A DNA stretch of 64,000 nt from Acidovorax sp. FHTAMBA (lineage in GTDB: Bacteria > Pseudomonadota > Gammaproteobacteria > Burkholderiales > Burkholderiaceae_C): assembly GCF_038958875.1 (NCBI RefSeq), contig NZ_CP152407.1:2115501-2179500 (forward strand), read 5' to 3'. The position numbers and the translations under genes were made by a program. The notes below the pieces were generated by a model that saw only the letters and a list, made by a program, of their open reading frames with translations, was not told the origin of the DNA and made no database searches. Below, one piece after another: positions 9,218 to 17,934 of the stretch. How positions within the stretch are numbered: the stretch's first letter is position 1; each line of letters starts with the position of its first letter.

Positions 9218-9700
9218 ATGCATCTGCGTTCCATCGTCCTGCTGCTGACAGTCGTCGCCATCGCCGCGCTTGCAGCACTCAACTGGGCTACGCTGGCAAC
9301 TCCATCGACCGTGTCTCTGGGCGTGGTGGTATTTGAAGCGCCACTGGGGCTCATCATGCTGGCCCTCACCACGCTGCTAGGGGTGTTTTTCATCGCTTAT
9401 GTGCTTGCGCTCCAGGGCTCGGTGCTGATGGAAACGCGCCGGCACACGAAAGAGCTGCAGGCCCAACGCGAACTTGCCGACAAGGCGGAAGCCTCGCGTT
9501 TTACCGAGTTGCGTGCGTTTCTGGATGCGCAGCACCAACAGGCGCACGCCACGGTGCTGGCGCGGCTGGATGAGCTGGAGGCGCACCTGGCTGCCCGTGC
9601 CACAGAGTCTGACAATGCCACCGCCGCGTATGTGGGCCAGCTGGAGCACCAGCTGCGCACGCGCAGCATGGACGCTTCACCAGAGCTTCGCCGGGTTTGA
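9218..9700 (+). CDS. LapA-domain-like small membrane protein
   Basis: A 160-residue protein of uncertain role. It has two N-terminal membrane segments (about residues 4-25 and 40-65) separated by a short loop. A basic, charged helical tail of about 90 residues follows, likely a coiled coil (RRHTKELQAQRELADKAEASR and later LARLDELEAHLAAR). This is the layout of LapA/DUF1049 proteins, although the tail is longer than usual. ATG 9218 is preceded by ACAGGAG. It stands alone between acs and a convergent cytochrome gene. Confidence 0.7.
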   Translation: MHLRSIVLLLTVVAIAALAALNWATLATPSTVSLGVVVFEAPLGLIMLALTTLLGVFFIAYVLALQGSVLMETRRHTKELQAQRELADKAEASRFTELRAFLDAQHQQAHATVLARLDELEAHLAARATESDNATAAYVGQLEHQLRTRSMDASPELRRV

Positions 9701-9822
9701 CGCCAGCCTGCGGGATCAGAAGCAGACAGCAAATCTGGCGGCATAAACGCAAATGGCCGCGTCACTGTATGTGGCGCGGCCATTGACCAATCGGCCCGCC
9801 CACCAGGGCGGAAGGCGTGGGA

Positions 9823-10128
9823 TTACTTGTGGGTCATCACCCAGGCTGCAAGCTTCTTCGCATCGGCGTCGTTCACCTGGGCGTTGGCAGGCATCGGCAC
9901 GGGCCCCCACACACCAGAACCGCCCTTGATGATCTTTGCAGCCAGCTTGTCCACAGCGTCTTTCTGGCCCGCGTACTTGGCCGCCACATCCTTGTAGGAG
10001 GGGCCCACCAACTTCTTATCCACTGCGTGGCATGCCATGCAGTTTTTCGACGTTGCCAGCGCCATGTCGGCCATGGCGGGTGCCGCAACCGACAGCGTCA
10101 TGGCAAGGGTGATCAGGGTACGCTTCAT
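9823..10128 (-). CDS. Periplasmic monohaem cytochrome c (class I, c-551 type)
   Basis: A small electron carrier of 101 residues. It has a signal peptide (MKRTLITLAMTLSVAAPAMA), a single CxxCH haem site (NCMACH), and a distal methionine in the segment GPVPMPANAQV, as in the c-551/c-8 family. The ATG at 10128 is chosen because it begins the signal peptide and is preceded by GGAAA. The redox partner is not evident from neighbours; a cbb3 oxidase is encoded in the same window 13 kb away and would be a plausible acceptor, which is inference only. Confidence 0.9.
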   Translation of the reverse strand: MKRTLITLAMTLSVAAPAMADMALATSKNCMACHAVDKKLVGPSYKDVAAKYAGQKDAVDKLAAKIIKGGSGVWGPVPMPANAQVNDADAKKLAAWVMTHK

Positions 10129-10240
10129 GGTGGGATTTCCTGTGGTTGGGTTACAGTTCTTCAATGGGATTGTAGTGTCTTGGGTTGACACGGGATTGCG
10201 CGGGGTCAACCAGGTTTTTCGGCTTTTTCAGGAGATCGCG

Positions 10241-10483
10241 ATGTACCTGCTGGGTCTTTCATTGGTGTTGCTTGCGCTGAAGTATTTCGAGATCGGTCCT
10301 GTGGCCGCCTGGTCCTGGTGGTGGGTGCTGGCGCCGTTTGGGCTTACGGTCTTATGGTGGGCCTGGGCTGATTCCACGGGATATACGAAACGTAAAGCTG
10401 TGGAAAAGATGGAGCAGCGCAAGCAGGACCGCATCAACAAGAACAAGGAAGCTCTGGGCATCCGCCCGCGCAAGCCGCGCTAG
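10241..10483 (+). CDS. Small Trp-rich membrane protein (TIGR04438-like)
   Basis: An 80-residue protein with one or two hydrophobic segments rich in tryptophan (AAWSWWWVLAPFGLTVLWWAW), followed by a strongly basic tail (KRKAVEKMEQRKQDRINKNK). This pattern is typical of a small Trp-rich family found in betaproteobacteria. Function is unknown. ATG 10241 follows a CAGGAG ribosome site. It converges on ilvD across a bidirectional terminator. Confidence 0.75.
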   Translation: MYLLGLSLVLLALKYFEIGPVAAWSWWWVLAPFGLTVLWWAWADSTGYTKRKAVEKMEQRKQDRINKNKEALGIRPRKPR

Positions 10484-10541
10484 GCGCCTGACGCCTTTGG
10501 CAAGCGGCAGCCGTCTGTCCCGGCTGGCCGCTCATCATAAA

Positions 10542-10574
10542 AAATGCCCGGTGTGCCTTACACACCGGGCATTT
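10542..10574. terminator. Bidirectional intrinsic terminator
   Basis: A perfect 14-bp stem (10542-10555 with 10561-10574, arm AAATGCCCGGTGTG) with a 5-nt loop, A-rich on the left and T-rich on the right. It sits in the gap between two convergent genes, so it can end both transcripts. Confidence 0.9.
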
Positions 10575-10590
10575 GTATTGTTGGCAATGC

Positions 10591-12297
10591 TTAATAAGCG
10601 TCCAGCACCGCGCCCTTGCTCGCGCTGGAGGCATTGAACGCAAACTTGGCCTGCACGCCGCGGGTGTAGCGGGGCGCCGGAGCCGTCCACGCGGCGCGGC
10701 GCTTGGCAATTTCTTCCTCGCTCACGTTGAGCTCCAGCAGCAGCTGGCGCGCATCGATGGTGATGCTGTCGCCTTCGTTGACGAAGGCAATCGTGCCGCC
10801 GGCCGCCGCTTCAGGCGCCACGTGGCCTACCACCATGCCCCAGGTGCCGCCGGAGAACCGGCCGTCGGTGATCAGGCCCACGCTCTCGCCCAGGCCCGCG
10901 CCGATCAGCGCGCCGGTGGGGGCCAGCATTTCGGGCATGCCCGGGCCGCCCTTGGGGCCCAGGTAGCGCAGCACCATCACATCGCCGGCCTTGATCTTGC
11001 CGTCCAGGATGGCCTGCAGGGCCGACTGCTCGTCGTCGAACACGCGGGCAGGGCCGGTGATGACCGGGTTCTTCAGTCCTGTGATCTTGGCCACGGCACC
11101 CTCGGGGCTCAGGTTTCCCTTCAGGATGGCCAGGTGGCCCTGCGCGTACATGGGCTTGTCGATCGGGCGGATCACGTCCTGGTCGGCGCGCGGCTCGTCC
11201 GGCACGTCCCTCAGCACTTCGGCAACCGTCTTGCCAGAGATGGTGATGCAGTCGCCGTGCAGCAGGCCGGCATTGAGCAAGATCTTCATCACCTGCGGGA
11301 TGCCGCCCGCGCGGTGCAGATCCACGGCCAGGTATTTGCCGCTGGGCTTGAGGTCGCACAGCACGGGGGTCTTCACGCGCACGCGCTCGAAGTCGTCGAT
11401 GCTCCACTCCACGCCCGCTGCATGTGCAATGGCCAGGAAGTGCAGCACCGCGTTGGTCGAGCCGCCCGTGGCCATGATGACGGCCACGGCGTTCTCGATG
11501 GATTTGCGCGTCACGATGTCGCGCGGCTTCAGATCCATCTTGATCGCCTCGATCAGCACCTTGGCCGATTCCTTGGCCGAGTTCATCTTCTCGTCGTGCG
11601 GGTTGGCCATGGTGGACGAATACGGCAGGCTGATGCCCAGTGCCTCGAAAGCGCTGGACATGGTGTTAGCGGTGTACATGCCGCCGCACGAGCCGGTGCC
11701 GGGGATGGCGCGTTTTTCGATCTCCTTGAGGTCAAAGTCGCTGAGCTTGCCGGCGGCGTTCTCCCCCACGGCCTCGAACACGCTCACGATGTTCAGGTCC
11801 TTGCCCTGGTAGCTGCCGGGCAGGATGGTGCCGCCATACACGTAGATGGCGGGCACGTTGGCGCGCAGCATGCCCATCAGGCCGCCCGGCATGTTCTTGT
11901 CGCAGCCGCCCACCACCAGCACCCCGTCCATCCACTGGCCGCCCACGCAGGTCTCGATGCAGTCGCTGATCACCTCACGGCTCACCAGGCTGTATTTCAT
12001 GCCTTCGGTGCCCATGGCCATGCCGTCGCTGATGGTGGGCGTGCCGAACACCTGGGCGTTGCCGCCGGCTTCTTCAATGCCTTCAATGGCAGCATCGGCC
12101 AGCTTCTGCAGGCCGCTGTTGCAGGGGGTGATGGTGCTGTGGCCATTGGCCACGCCCACCATGGGTTTCACGAAGTCGCCTTCCTCGTAGCCCATGGCGT
12201 AGTACATGGAGCGGTTGGGCGCGCGCGACTTGCCTTGCGTGATGTTGGCGCTGCGGCGGTTGATGGGCTGGATCGGGATGACTTTGTTGTCTGCCAT
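10591..12297 (-). CDS. ilvD: Dihydroxy-acid dehydratase
   Basis: Dehydrates 2,3-dihydroxy-isovalerate and 2,3-dihydroxy-3-methylvalerate in valine and isoleucine synthesis. The 568 residues are normal for the short, [2Fe-2S]-type branch. Cluster cysteines are visible at Cys59 (TPCNSG), Cys132 (GGCDKNMPG) and Cys204 (GTGSCGGMYTANTM). The C-terminal family motif SGGTWGMVVGHVAPEA is present. ATG 12297 gives MADNKVIPIQP. It is divergent from a LysR-type gene, which is the usual arrangement for a regulator acting on its neighbour, but no effector can be deduced. Confidence 0.96.
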   Translation of the reverse strand: MADNKVIPIQPINRRSANITQGKSRAPNRSMYYAMGYEEGDFVKPMVGVANGHSTITPCNSGLQKLADAAIEGIEEAGGNAQVFGTPTISDGMAMGTEGMKYSLVSREVISDCIETCVGGQWMDGVLVVGGCDKNMPGGLMGMLRANVPAIYVYGGTILPGSYQGKDLNIVSVFEAVGENAAGKLSDFDLKEIEKRAIPGTGSCGGMYTANTMSSAFEALGISLPYSSTMANPHDEKMNSAKESAKVLIEAIKMDLKPRDIVTRKSIENAVAVIMATGGSTNAVLHFLAIAHAAGVEWSIDDFERVRVKTPVLCDLKPSGKYLAVDLHRAGGIPQVMKILLNAGLLHGDCITISGKTVAEVLRDVPDEPRADQDVIRPIDKPMYAQGHLAILKGNLSPEGAVAKITGLKNPVITGPARVFDDEQSALQAILDGKIKAGDVMVLRYLGPKGGPGMPEMLAPTGALIGAGLGESVGLITDGRFSGGTWGMVVGHVAPEAAAGGTIAFVNEGDSITIDARQLLLELNVSEEEIAKRRAAWTAPAPRYTRGVQAKFAFNASSASKGAVLDAY

Positions 12298-12418
12298 GGT
12301 GTGTTTTCCTTCGTGGAGCGAATCTTGTGGGTGGGGAAACTTTTCGCAGCCGCGAGTATGCGGCGATTGGTGGGCGTCATCCAATCCATTTGTACAGGGC
12401 GATTAATATGTACGGCAT

Positions 12419-13345
12419 ATGAAAGAGCCATTCATTGATATGCGTTTGTGGCGGCAGTTTGCCGCAGTGGCCCAGGAACTGCACTTTGGCCGGGCGGCGC
12501 AGCGCTTGCACATGACACAACCGCCGCTCACCCAGGCCATTGCCGGGCTGGAGCGCACGCTGGGCCTTCAGCTGTTCGACCGCACCAAACGCAGCGTGCA
12601 GCTGACCCCCGCCGGTGCAGCCCTGTTGCCGCAGGTGCTGGATCTGCTCGAACGCGCCCAGGCGCTCCCTGCGCAGGCACGCGCGGCGGCGGCGGGCGAG
12701 GTGGGGCGGCTGCGTCTGGCCTTTGTCTCTACGGTGGGTTTCGGCCTGCTGCCGCAATGGGTGCGTGCCTTCCGGGCCCAGTGGCCCGGGGTACGGCTGG
12801 AGCTGATCGAGGCGACGGGCGATGTGCAACTGCAGGCGCTGGCGCGGGGGGAGATTGATGCCGGGCTGCTGTTGCACACGCCCGGCGGCGCGCCACCGGC
12901 GCTGCAAAGCCTGTGCGTGGCGCAAGAGCCGCTGGTACTCGCGCTGCCCGAACACCACGCGATGGCGCACCGGCCCACCTTGTGTTTCTCCGATCTGCAG
13001 CAGGAGCCCCTGGTGATTTTTCCCCGCCCCATCCTGCCGTCGCTGTACGACGCCATCGTGGCGCTGTATCACGCGGCAGGGCAGGAGCCACAGGTGGCGC
13101 AAGAGGCCATCCAGATGCAGACCATCGTCAATCTGGTGTCGGCCGACCTGGGGCTGGCCTGGGTGCCTGCCAGCGTGCGGCAGTTTCAACGGCCGGGCGT
13201 CGTCTACCGCGAACTGGACGGCAAGTCGGCACCGGTGCCGGTCTGTGAAACCAGCTTGGTCTGGGGCGCCGCCGTGCCGCCCGCACTGGCACGGTGGATC
13301 GACTTTGTGGCCCAGGAGGTGCAGGCCAGCGCCCTGAAAGCGTAG
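12419..13345 (+). CDS. LysR-family transcriptional regulator
   Basis: A 308-residue LTTR. The N-terminal winged helix-turn-helix (about residues 10-68) contains FGRAAQRLHMTQPPLTQAIAGLE, and an effector-binding domain fills the rest. ATG 12419 precedes a second possible start at MRLWRQF, 7 codons on. The 121-bp gap to divergent ilvD includes two TGTAC half sites (near 12391 and 12409) that could belong to LTTR binding boxes. Control of ilvD is an inference from position only. The gene ends 28 bp before lgt. Confidence 0.9.
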   Translation: MKEPFIDMRLWRQFAAVAQELHFGRAAQRLHMTQPPLTQAIAGLERTLGLQLFDRTKRSVQLTPAGAALLPQVLDLLERAQALPAQARAAAAGEVGRLRLAFVSTVGFGLLPQWVRAFRAQWPGVRLELIEATGDVQLQALARGEIDAGLLLHTPGGAPPALQSLCVAQEPLVLALPEHHAMAHRPTLCFSDLQQEPLVIFPRPILPSLYDAIVALYHAAGQEPQVAQEAIQMQTIVNLVSADLGLAWVPASVRQFQRPGVVYRELDGKSAPVPVCETSLVWGAAVPPALARWIDFVAQEVQASALKA

Positions 13346-13373
13346 GGCTTGCTTCGCGTGCACAATCGCCCCC

Positions 13374-14195
13374 ATGCTGACCTATCCCCACATCGACCCC
13401 GTTGCCCTGCAGATCGGCCCGCTGGCCATCCACTGGTATGGCCTGACCTACCTCGCGGCCTTTGGCCTGTTCATGCTGCTGGGCATCCGGCGCCTGCGGC
13501 ACGAGCCATTTGCCTCCATCACCGGGCCCGGCGCGTGGTCGCGCAAGGATGTGGAAGACATTCTCTTTCTGGGTGTGGCGGGTGTGGTGATTGGCGGGCG
13601 TCTGGGCTACTGCCTGTTCTACAAACCTGCGTATTACCTCAGCCATCCGCTGGAGATTTTTGCCGTATGGCAAGGGGGAATGGCCTTTCACGGCGGCCTG
13701 CTGGGCGTGATCGTGGCCATGTTGTGGTTCGCACATTCGCGCAAGCGCCCCTGGCTGCAGGTGGCCGACTTTGTGGCGCCCTGCGTGCCCACGGGTCTCG
13801 CCGCGGGCCGGGTGGGCAATTTCATCAATGGCGAGCTGTGGGGCCGTTTTGCCAGCCCGGACCTGCCCTGGGGCATGGTGTTTGCGCACAGTGGGTCCAT
13901 GCAGCCGCGCCACCCGTCGCAGGTCTACCAGTTTCTGCTGGAAGGGCTGCTGCTGTTCATTTTGCTGTGGCTGTATGCGCGCAAGGAGCGTCGCCAGGGT
14001 CAGGTGGCCGCAGCGTTCCTGATGGGCTACGGCGTGTTCCGCTTCATCGCCGAGTATTTCCGTGAACCCGACAGCTTCCTGGGGCTGCTGTCGCTGGGCA
14101 TGAGCATGGGGCAATGGCTGTGCCTGCCGATGATTGCCGCGGGCGTGGCCCTGTGGGTGTGGGCCCAGCGCCAGCCTGTGGCTAAGAAAATTTGA
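13374..14195 (+). CDS. lgt: Prolipoprotein diacylglyceryl transferase
   Basis: Transfers diacylglycerol from phosphatidylglycerol to the lipobox cysteine of prolipoproteins in the inner membrane. At 273 residues with several membrane segments it is a standard Lgt. The diagnostic segments are HGGLLGVIVAM (from residue 106) and the signature GRVGNFINGELWG (145-157), which carries essential Arg and Asn residues. The stop codon coincides with the first bases of a palindromic repeat copy, so the last residues may have been set by that insertion. Confidence 0.96.
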   Translation: MLTYPHIDPVALQIGPLAIHWYGLTYLAAFGLFMLLGIRRLRHEPFASITGPGAWSRKDVEDILFLGVAGVVIGGRLGYCLFYKPAYYLSHPLEIFAVWQGGMAFHGGLLGVIVAMLWFAHSRKRPWLQVADFVAPCVPTGLAAGRVGNFINGELWGRFASPDLPWGMVFAHSGSMQPRHPSQVYQFLLEGLLLFILLWLYARKERRQGQVAAAFLMGYGVFRFIAEYFREPDSFLGLLSLGMSMGQWLCLPMIAAGVALWVWAQRQPVAKKI

Positions 14196-14250
14196 TAAAA
14201 ATGGCCTCTAGCGCATACTGGATAAGCGCTGGCAGCTATAAAAAATGTAG
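14192..14250 (+). repeat. Palindromic repeat copy 2 (overlaps the lgt stop codon)
   Basis: TTGATAAAAATGG leads into CCTCTAGCGC, a spacer, TAAGCGCTGGCAGCTATAA and an A run. It closely matches copies at 57311 and 20433 (the latter inverted). The TGA stop of lgt lies within its left edge. Confidence 0.8.
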
Positions 14251-14540
14251 TTAATTGCGGTGATGGGCAGCGGTGGGCCTCAGCGGCAATGGGGGCACCC
14301 GCGGGAGAAACGGCATCACACCGTCGGCGGGAGCGACGTCTTGGGCTCACATTCCTTGTTGCGGCGCTGCATCAAGTGAGCCCCTTGTGCGGGTTCCCGT
14401 GGTCGGATGCGGGTTTGTTTGCTTGTAATTTTTCATAATTATGAGAAATTACGTGGCATCAGAGGCCTGCACCCACTTTGCATACCGTTAGCGGTGTGTT
14501 GGATGCCAAAGACGACCACTCCGGTCGCGGCCTTTGCGCT
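14251..14540. other. Intergenic region before the malonate regulator gene
   Basis: About 290 bp without a gene on either strand that I would support. It is GC-rich up to about 14410 and then becomes AT-rich, containing the palindrome listed at 14427-14450. Promoters for the malonate operon presumably lie here. Confidence 0.6.
14427..14450. promoter_or_regulatory. Candidate operator: 24-bp AT-rich palindrome
   Basis: A 24-bp imperfect palindrome centred on TCATAATTATGA; 22 of 24 positions are self-complementary. It lies about 90 bp upstream of the GntR-type gene and is unusually AT-rich for this genome. The likeliest reader is the adjacent GntR-family protein, controlling itself and the malonate genes. 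This is inference from position and symmetry. Confidence 0.55.
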
Positions 14541-15227
14541 ATGGAGTCCACCTGTACCATGCGTCCGGTTCCCAATTCTCTGCACGACGAAGCGGCGTCA
14601 CGCCTGCGCGAGCAGATTTTTGCCGGCGCGTTGCCGCCGGGCAGTTTTCTGGACGAGGCGGCCCTGTGCGAGCGGCTGGCAATTTCGCGCACACCCCTGC
14701 GTGAAGCCCTCAAGGTGCTGGTGGCAGAAGGCCTGTTGCGCCATGAGCCCCGCCGGGGCTGCTTTGTGGCCGAGATCACCGAACAGGATCTGGATGACAT
14801 ATTTCCCGTGATCGCCTTGCTGGAGGGCCGCGCCGCCCATGAGGCCACACGCAAGGCGGGGGCGGCCGACATCGCGGCGCTCGACGTGTTGCACCAGCGG
14901 CTGCAGCAGTTTGCAGCAGAGGGTCGCATTGCGGATTACTACGAAGCCAATTACGCCATCCACGAGGCCTTCATCACCCTGGCAGACAACCGCTGGCTGG
15001 CCCAGGTGATTGGCGATCTGCGCAAGATCCTGCGGCTGGCGCGGGCGCAGACCCTGCACGTGCCGGGCCGGTTGCAGCAAAGCCTGGCCGAACACCTGGC
15101 GGTGTTTGCCGCCCTCAAGTTGCGCGACTGCGAAACCGCCGAGCAGACCATGCGCGACCATCTTTTGCGCCAGCGTGACGCGCTGCGCGATGTAGCCCGC
15201 AACCAGCAATCGAGGTTGACACCATGA
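14541..15227 (+). CDS. matR: GntR-family (FCD domain) regulator of malonate operon
   Basis: Probable repressor of the downstream malonate genes. A winged helix-turn-helix comes first (SRLREQIFAGALPPG, then LCERLAISRTPLREALKVL). An FCD ligand-binding helical domain follows, with the metal-site pattern of FadR-subfamily proteins (IHEAF and later SLAEHLAVF). I use ATG 14541 (228 residues); ATG 14559 (222 residues) is equally possible. The stop overlaps the start of the malonyl-CoA decarboxylase gene as ATGA, so the two are probably translationally coupled. The symbol follows the MatR-MatA-MatB arrangement of rhizobia; the ligand is not shown. Confidence 0.85.
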   Translation: MESTCTMRPVPNSLHDEAASRLREQIFAGALPPGSFLDEAALCERLAISRTPLREALKVLVAEGLLRHEPRRGCFVAEITEQDLDDIFPVIALLEGRAAHEATRKAGAADIAALDVLHQRLQQFAAEGRIADYYEANYAIHEAFITLADNRWLAQVIGDLRKILRLARAQTLHVPGRLQQSLAEHLAVFAALKLRDCETAEQTMRDHLLRQRDALRDVARNQQSRLTP

Positions 15228-16711
15228 TCAACAGTACCCCTGAGTGGATCGCACGCAGCGTATCGCGCCTGCGCACGGCAGCACCGCCTGCCGACAAGGT
15301 GGTGGACAAATCCGCCAAGGCTGTGCTCGACAAAACCGTGACCGATGTGGTCGCCAAGGTGGCGGTGCCGCGATCTACCCATGAGCGCCTGCAGGCCACA
15401 CTGCGCCGCGGGCAGGAGGCCTTGTCGCCGCGCGCGCTGCGCCGCCTGCTGGCCGACCTGCAGGAGGTGGTGGCCCCGCAGGTGAGCGAAATCGAAGGGG
15501 GCCGCCGCGCCCAGGCCGTGGCCGAGTGGTACGCCAAGGCCGAGCCCGAAGAGCGCCGCGATATGTGGCTGTTGATGTGCGAGCAGTTTGCCCCCGATGC
15601 CACGCGCTTCAAGTCGGCCCGCCAGCGTTACGAAGCCGCAGCCGGCACGGCCGAAGAAGGCCAGGCCGAGATCAGCCTGCGCCGCGCACTGGTGTCGCCA
15701 CGCACGCGGCTGCTGCAGCGGTTTTCGGTGTTTCCGCAAGGCATGCGCTTTTTGCTGGACATGCGTGCCGAGCTGCTGCCCCTGCTCAAGGCCGACAAGC
15801 GGCTGCTGGCGCTCGATGCCGAGCTGGAACACCTGTTCTCCACCTGGTTCGACGTGGCCTTCCTGGAACTGCGCTGCCTGTCGTGGGACTCGCCGGCCTC
15901 GCTGCTTGAAAAGCTCATCAAGTACGAAGCCGTGCACGACATCCGCAGCTGGGCCGACCTGAAAAACCGGCTGGACAGCGACCGCCGCTGCTACGGTTTC
16001 TTTCACCCGCGCCTGCCCAACGAGCCCTTGATTTTTGTGGAGGTGGCGCTGCTGGACAAGATGTCTGCCAGCATCACGCCGCTCCTGGACGAGGCAGCGG
16101 CGCCCGTGGACATCTCGCGGGCCACCACGGCGATCTTCTATTCGATCAGCAACACGCAGACGGGGCTGCGCGGCGTGAGCTTTGGCGATTCGCTCATCAA
16201 GCACGTGGTGGAGACCCTCACCTCCGAATTTCCCCGGCTGCGCACCTTTGCCACGCTGTCGCCGATCCCGGGTTTTCGCGCATGGCTGGGCAAACATGCC
16301 GGGGCCATGCTGGAGCGCCTGGACGACAAGCGTCGCAGCGAGCTGGGCCGGGCCGTGGGTTTTGAACCCCCGCAGGCCACCCATTTGCTTGCGGCACTCG
16401 ACAAGGTCACCGACCTGGACGCCAGATCGCCTGTGCGCCAGATGTTGCTGGAGTGTGCCGCGTGGTACCTGGCGCGGGAGCTGCAAGACGGCAAACCGGT
16501 GGACCCCGTGGCCCGTTTTCACCTGGGCAACGGCGCGCGGGTGGAACGGCTGAACTGGGCCGGGGACCCGTCCAGCAAAGGGCAGAAACAATCGTACGGG
16601 CTGATGGTGAATTACCTGTATGACCTCAAGCGCATCGACAAGCACCGCAGCTTGCTCGCGCAGGGCAAGGTGCCGGTGTCGGGGGATATCGACAGCCTTT
16701 GCCGCGACTGA
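15224..16711 (+). CDS. matA: Malonyl-CoA decarboxylase
   Basis: Converts malonyl-CoA to acetyl-CoA and CO2. At 495 residues it has the helical N-terminal domain (to about residue 180) and the GNAT-fold catalytic domain. The latter contains the conserved segments CYGFFHPRLPNEPLIFVEVAL, SISNTQTGLRGVSFGDSLIK and FATLSPIPGF. The neighbouring malonyl-CoA synthetase makes its substrate, so together they turn free malonate into acetyl-CoA. It overlaps the upstream regulator gene by 4 bp. Confidence 0.95.
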   Translation: MINSTPEWIARSVSRLRTAAPPADKVVDKSAKAVLDKTVTDVVAKVAVPRSTHERLQATLRRGQEALSPRALRRLLADLQEVVAPQVSEIEGGRRAQAVAEWYAKAEPEERRDMWLLMCEQFAPDATRFKSARQRYEAAAGTAEEGQAEISLRRALVSPRTRLLQRFSVFPQGMRFLLDMRAELLPLLKADKRLLALDAELEHLFSTWFDVAFLELRCLSWDSPASLLEKLIKYEAVHDIRSWADLKNRLDSDRRCYGFFHPRLPNEPLIFVEVALLDKMSASITPLLDEAAAPVDISRATTAIFYSISNTQTGLRGVSFGDSLIKHVVETLTSEFPRLRTFATLSPIPGFRAWLGKHAGAMLERLDDKRRSELGRAVGFEPPQATHLLAALDKVTDLDARSPVRQMLLECAAWYLARELQDGKPVDPVARFHLGNGARVERLNWAGDPSSKGQKQSYGLMVNYLYDLKRIDKHRSLLAQGKVPVSGDIDSLCRD

Positions 16712-16798
16712 CGACCCGGCGTGCATCGGATCTGTGGTCCTGGAGGCCACAGATCCAGCCACCAGGAAATTTTTTACAACGACGACAGGAGACAAGAG

Positions 16799-17794
16799 AT
16801 GAAGAACGTGCGAATCCAACGCAGAGAGGTGTTGCTGGGTGCAGCGGCGGCAGGCCTGGGCCTGGCCAGCGGCTCCGGCTGGGCGCAGGGTGCGGGCTGG
16901 CCCACCAAACCGGTGAACCTGGTGGTGCCTTTCCCGGCCGGGGGCGGCACCGACGCGTTTGCCCGCCCGCTGGCGGCGCAGTTTTCCAAGGCGACCGGCA
17001 AGACACTGGTGATCGACAACCGCGGGGGTGCGGGGGGCACCGTGGGTGCCAGCTACGCCGCCAAGGCCGCACCGGACGGCTACACCCTGTTCATGGGGGC
17101 CGTGCACCATGCGATCGCCCCCTCGATGTACCCCAAGCTCGACTACGACATCGAGAAAGACTTCATCCCGCTGTACCTGCTGGCCAATGTGCCCCAGGTG
17201 GTGGTGGTCAACCCCAAGAACGTACCGGTCAGCAACTTCCAGCAGTTCATGGAGTACGTCAAGCGCAACCCCGCCAAGCTCAACTACGGCTCGGCCGGTG
17301 CGGGCACGTCGCATCACCTTGCGGGCGAGCTGTTCAAGCAGCAGACCGGCACCTTCATCACCCACATCCCCTACCGGGGCGCGGGCCCTGCGCTGCAGGA
17401 TCTGATCGGCGGGCAGGTGGACATGATGTTTGATGGTCTGGGCTCATCGGCCTCGCACATCAAGGGCGGCCGCATCAAGGCGCTGATGGTGTCGGGGCCC
17501 AAGCGCAACCCGGCATTCCCGGATGTGCCTTGCGCTGCCGAGGTGGGCCTGCCCGACTACACCGTCACCACCTGGTACGGCCTGTGGGCGCCCAAGGGCA
17601 CGCCGGCCGACGTGCAGGCGCGCATCGTGGAAGAAATCCGCAAGCTCGGCACCGCCGAGGAGCTCAGGACCATCTGGGCGAACAACGGCGCCGAATACGG
17701 CGGGATGACCCAGCAGCAGTTTGCAGGCATGGTCAGCAGCGAAGTCAAGCGCTGGGCGGCAGTGGTGAAGGCCTCTGGCGCAAAACTTGATTAA
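16799..17794 (+). CDS. Bug/TctC-family periplasmic substrate-binding protein
   Basis: A 331-residue periplasmic receptor of the tripartite tricarboxylate transporter type, probably binding a carboxylate such as malonate. The N-terminus has a twin-arginine-like motif (QRREVLLG) followed by a hydrophobic stretch and GWAQG, where cleavage is likely. Family motifs are NLVVPFPAGGGTDAFAR and the GAG/GTSHHLAGELF segment. ATG 16799 is preceded by a CAGGAGACAAG ribosome site. No TctA or TctB permease gene is near, so this is an orphan receptor, which is common in this order. Malonate as ligand is inferred from context only. Confidence 0.9.
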   Translation: MKNVRIQRREVLLGAAAAGLGLASGSGWAQGAGWPTKPVNLVVPFPAGGGTDAFARPLAAQFSKATGKTLVIDNRGGAGGTVGASYAAKAAPDGYTLFMGAVHHAIAPSMYPKLDYDIEKDFIPLYLLANVPQVVVVNPKNVPVSNFQQFMEYVKRNPAKLNYGSAGAGTSHHLAGELFKQQTGTFITHIPYRGAGPALQDLIGGQVDMMFDGLGSSASHIKGGRIKALMVSGPKRNPAFPDVPCAAEVGLPDYTVTTWYGLWAPKGTPADVQARIVEEIRKLGTAEELRTIWANNGAEYGGMTQQQFAGMVSSEVKRWAAVVKASGAKLD

Positions 17795-17885
17795 CCCCCT
17801 GAGTCGCTTCGCGCCTTCCCCCTGAAGGGGACGCCACCCGTGGCCTGGCAGAGCCAGTTCCACGGTGGCACTGGCGATGGCGCAG
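17795..17885. repeat. GC-rich hairpin repeat after the Bug gene
   Basis: Starts immediately after the stop with CCCCCTGAGTCGCTTCGCG. A small stem TCCCC/GGGGA follows, then a longer hairpin of GCCACC..GTGG with CCACGGTGGC enclosing CTGG/CCAG. The opening words recur widely in Acidovorax-like genomes as I remember them, but I see only one copy here. It may end or stabilise the upstream transcript. Confidence 0.5.
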
Positions 17886-17934
17886 CCCCAGTTGTTGCGG
17901 GCAGGGGACTTTGCAATCGTGATGGGCAACGAAT

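Noticed and set aside
10573..12438. Plus-strand open frame opposite ilvD
   Set aside because: It covers the ilvD gene and both of its intergenic edges, including the terminator hairpin. No domain is visible.
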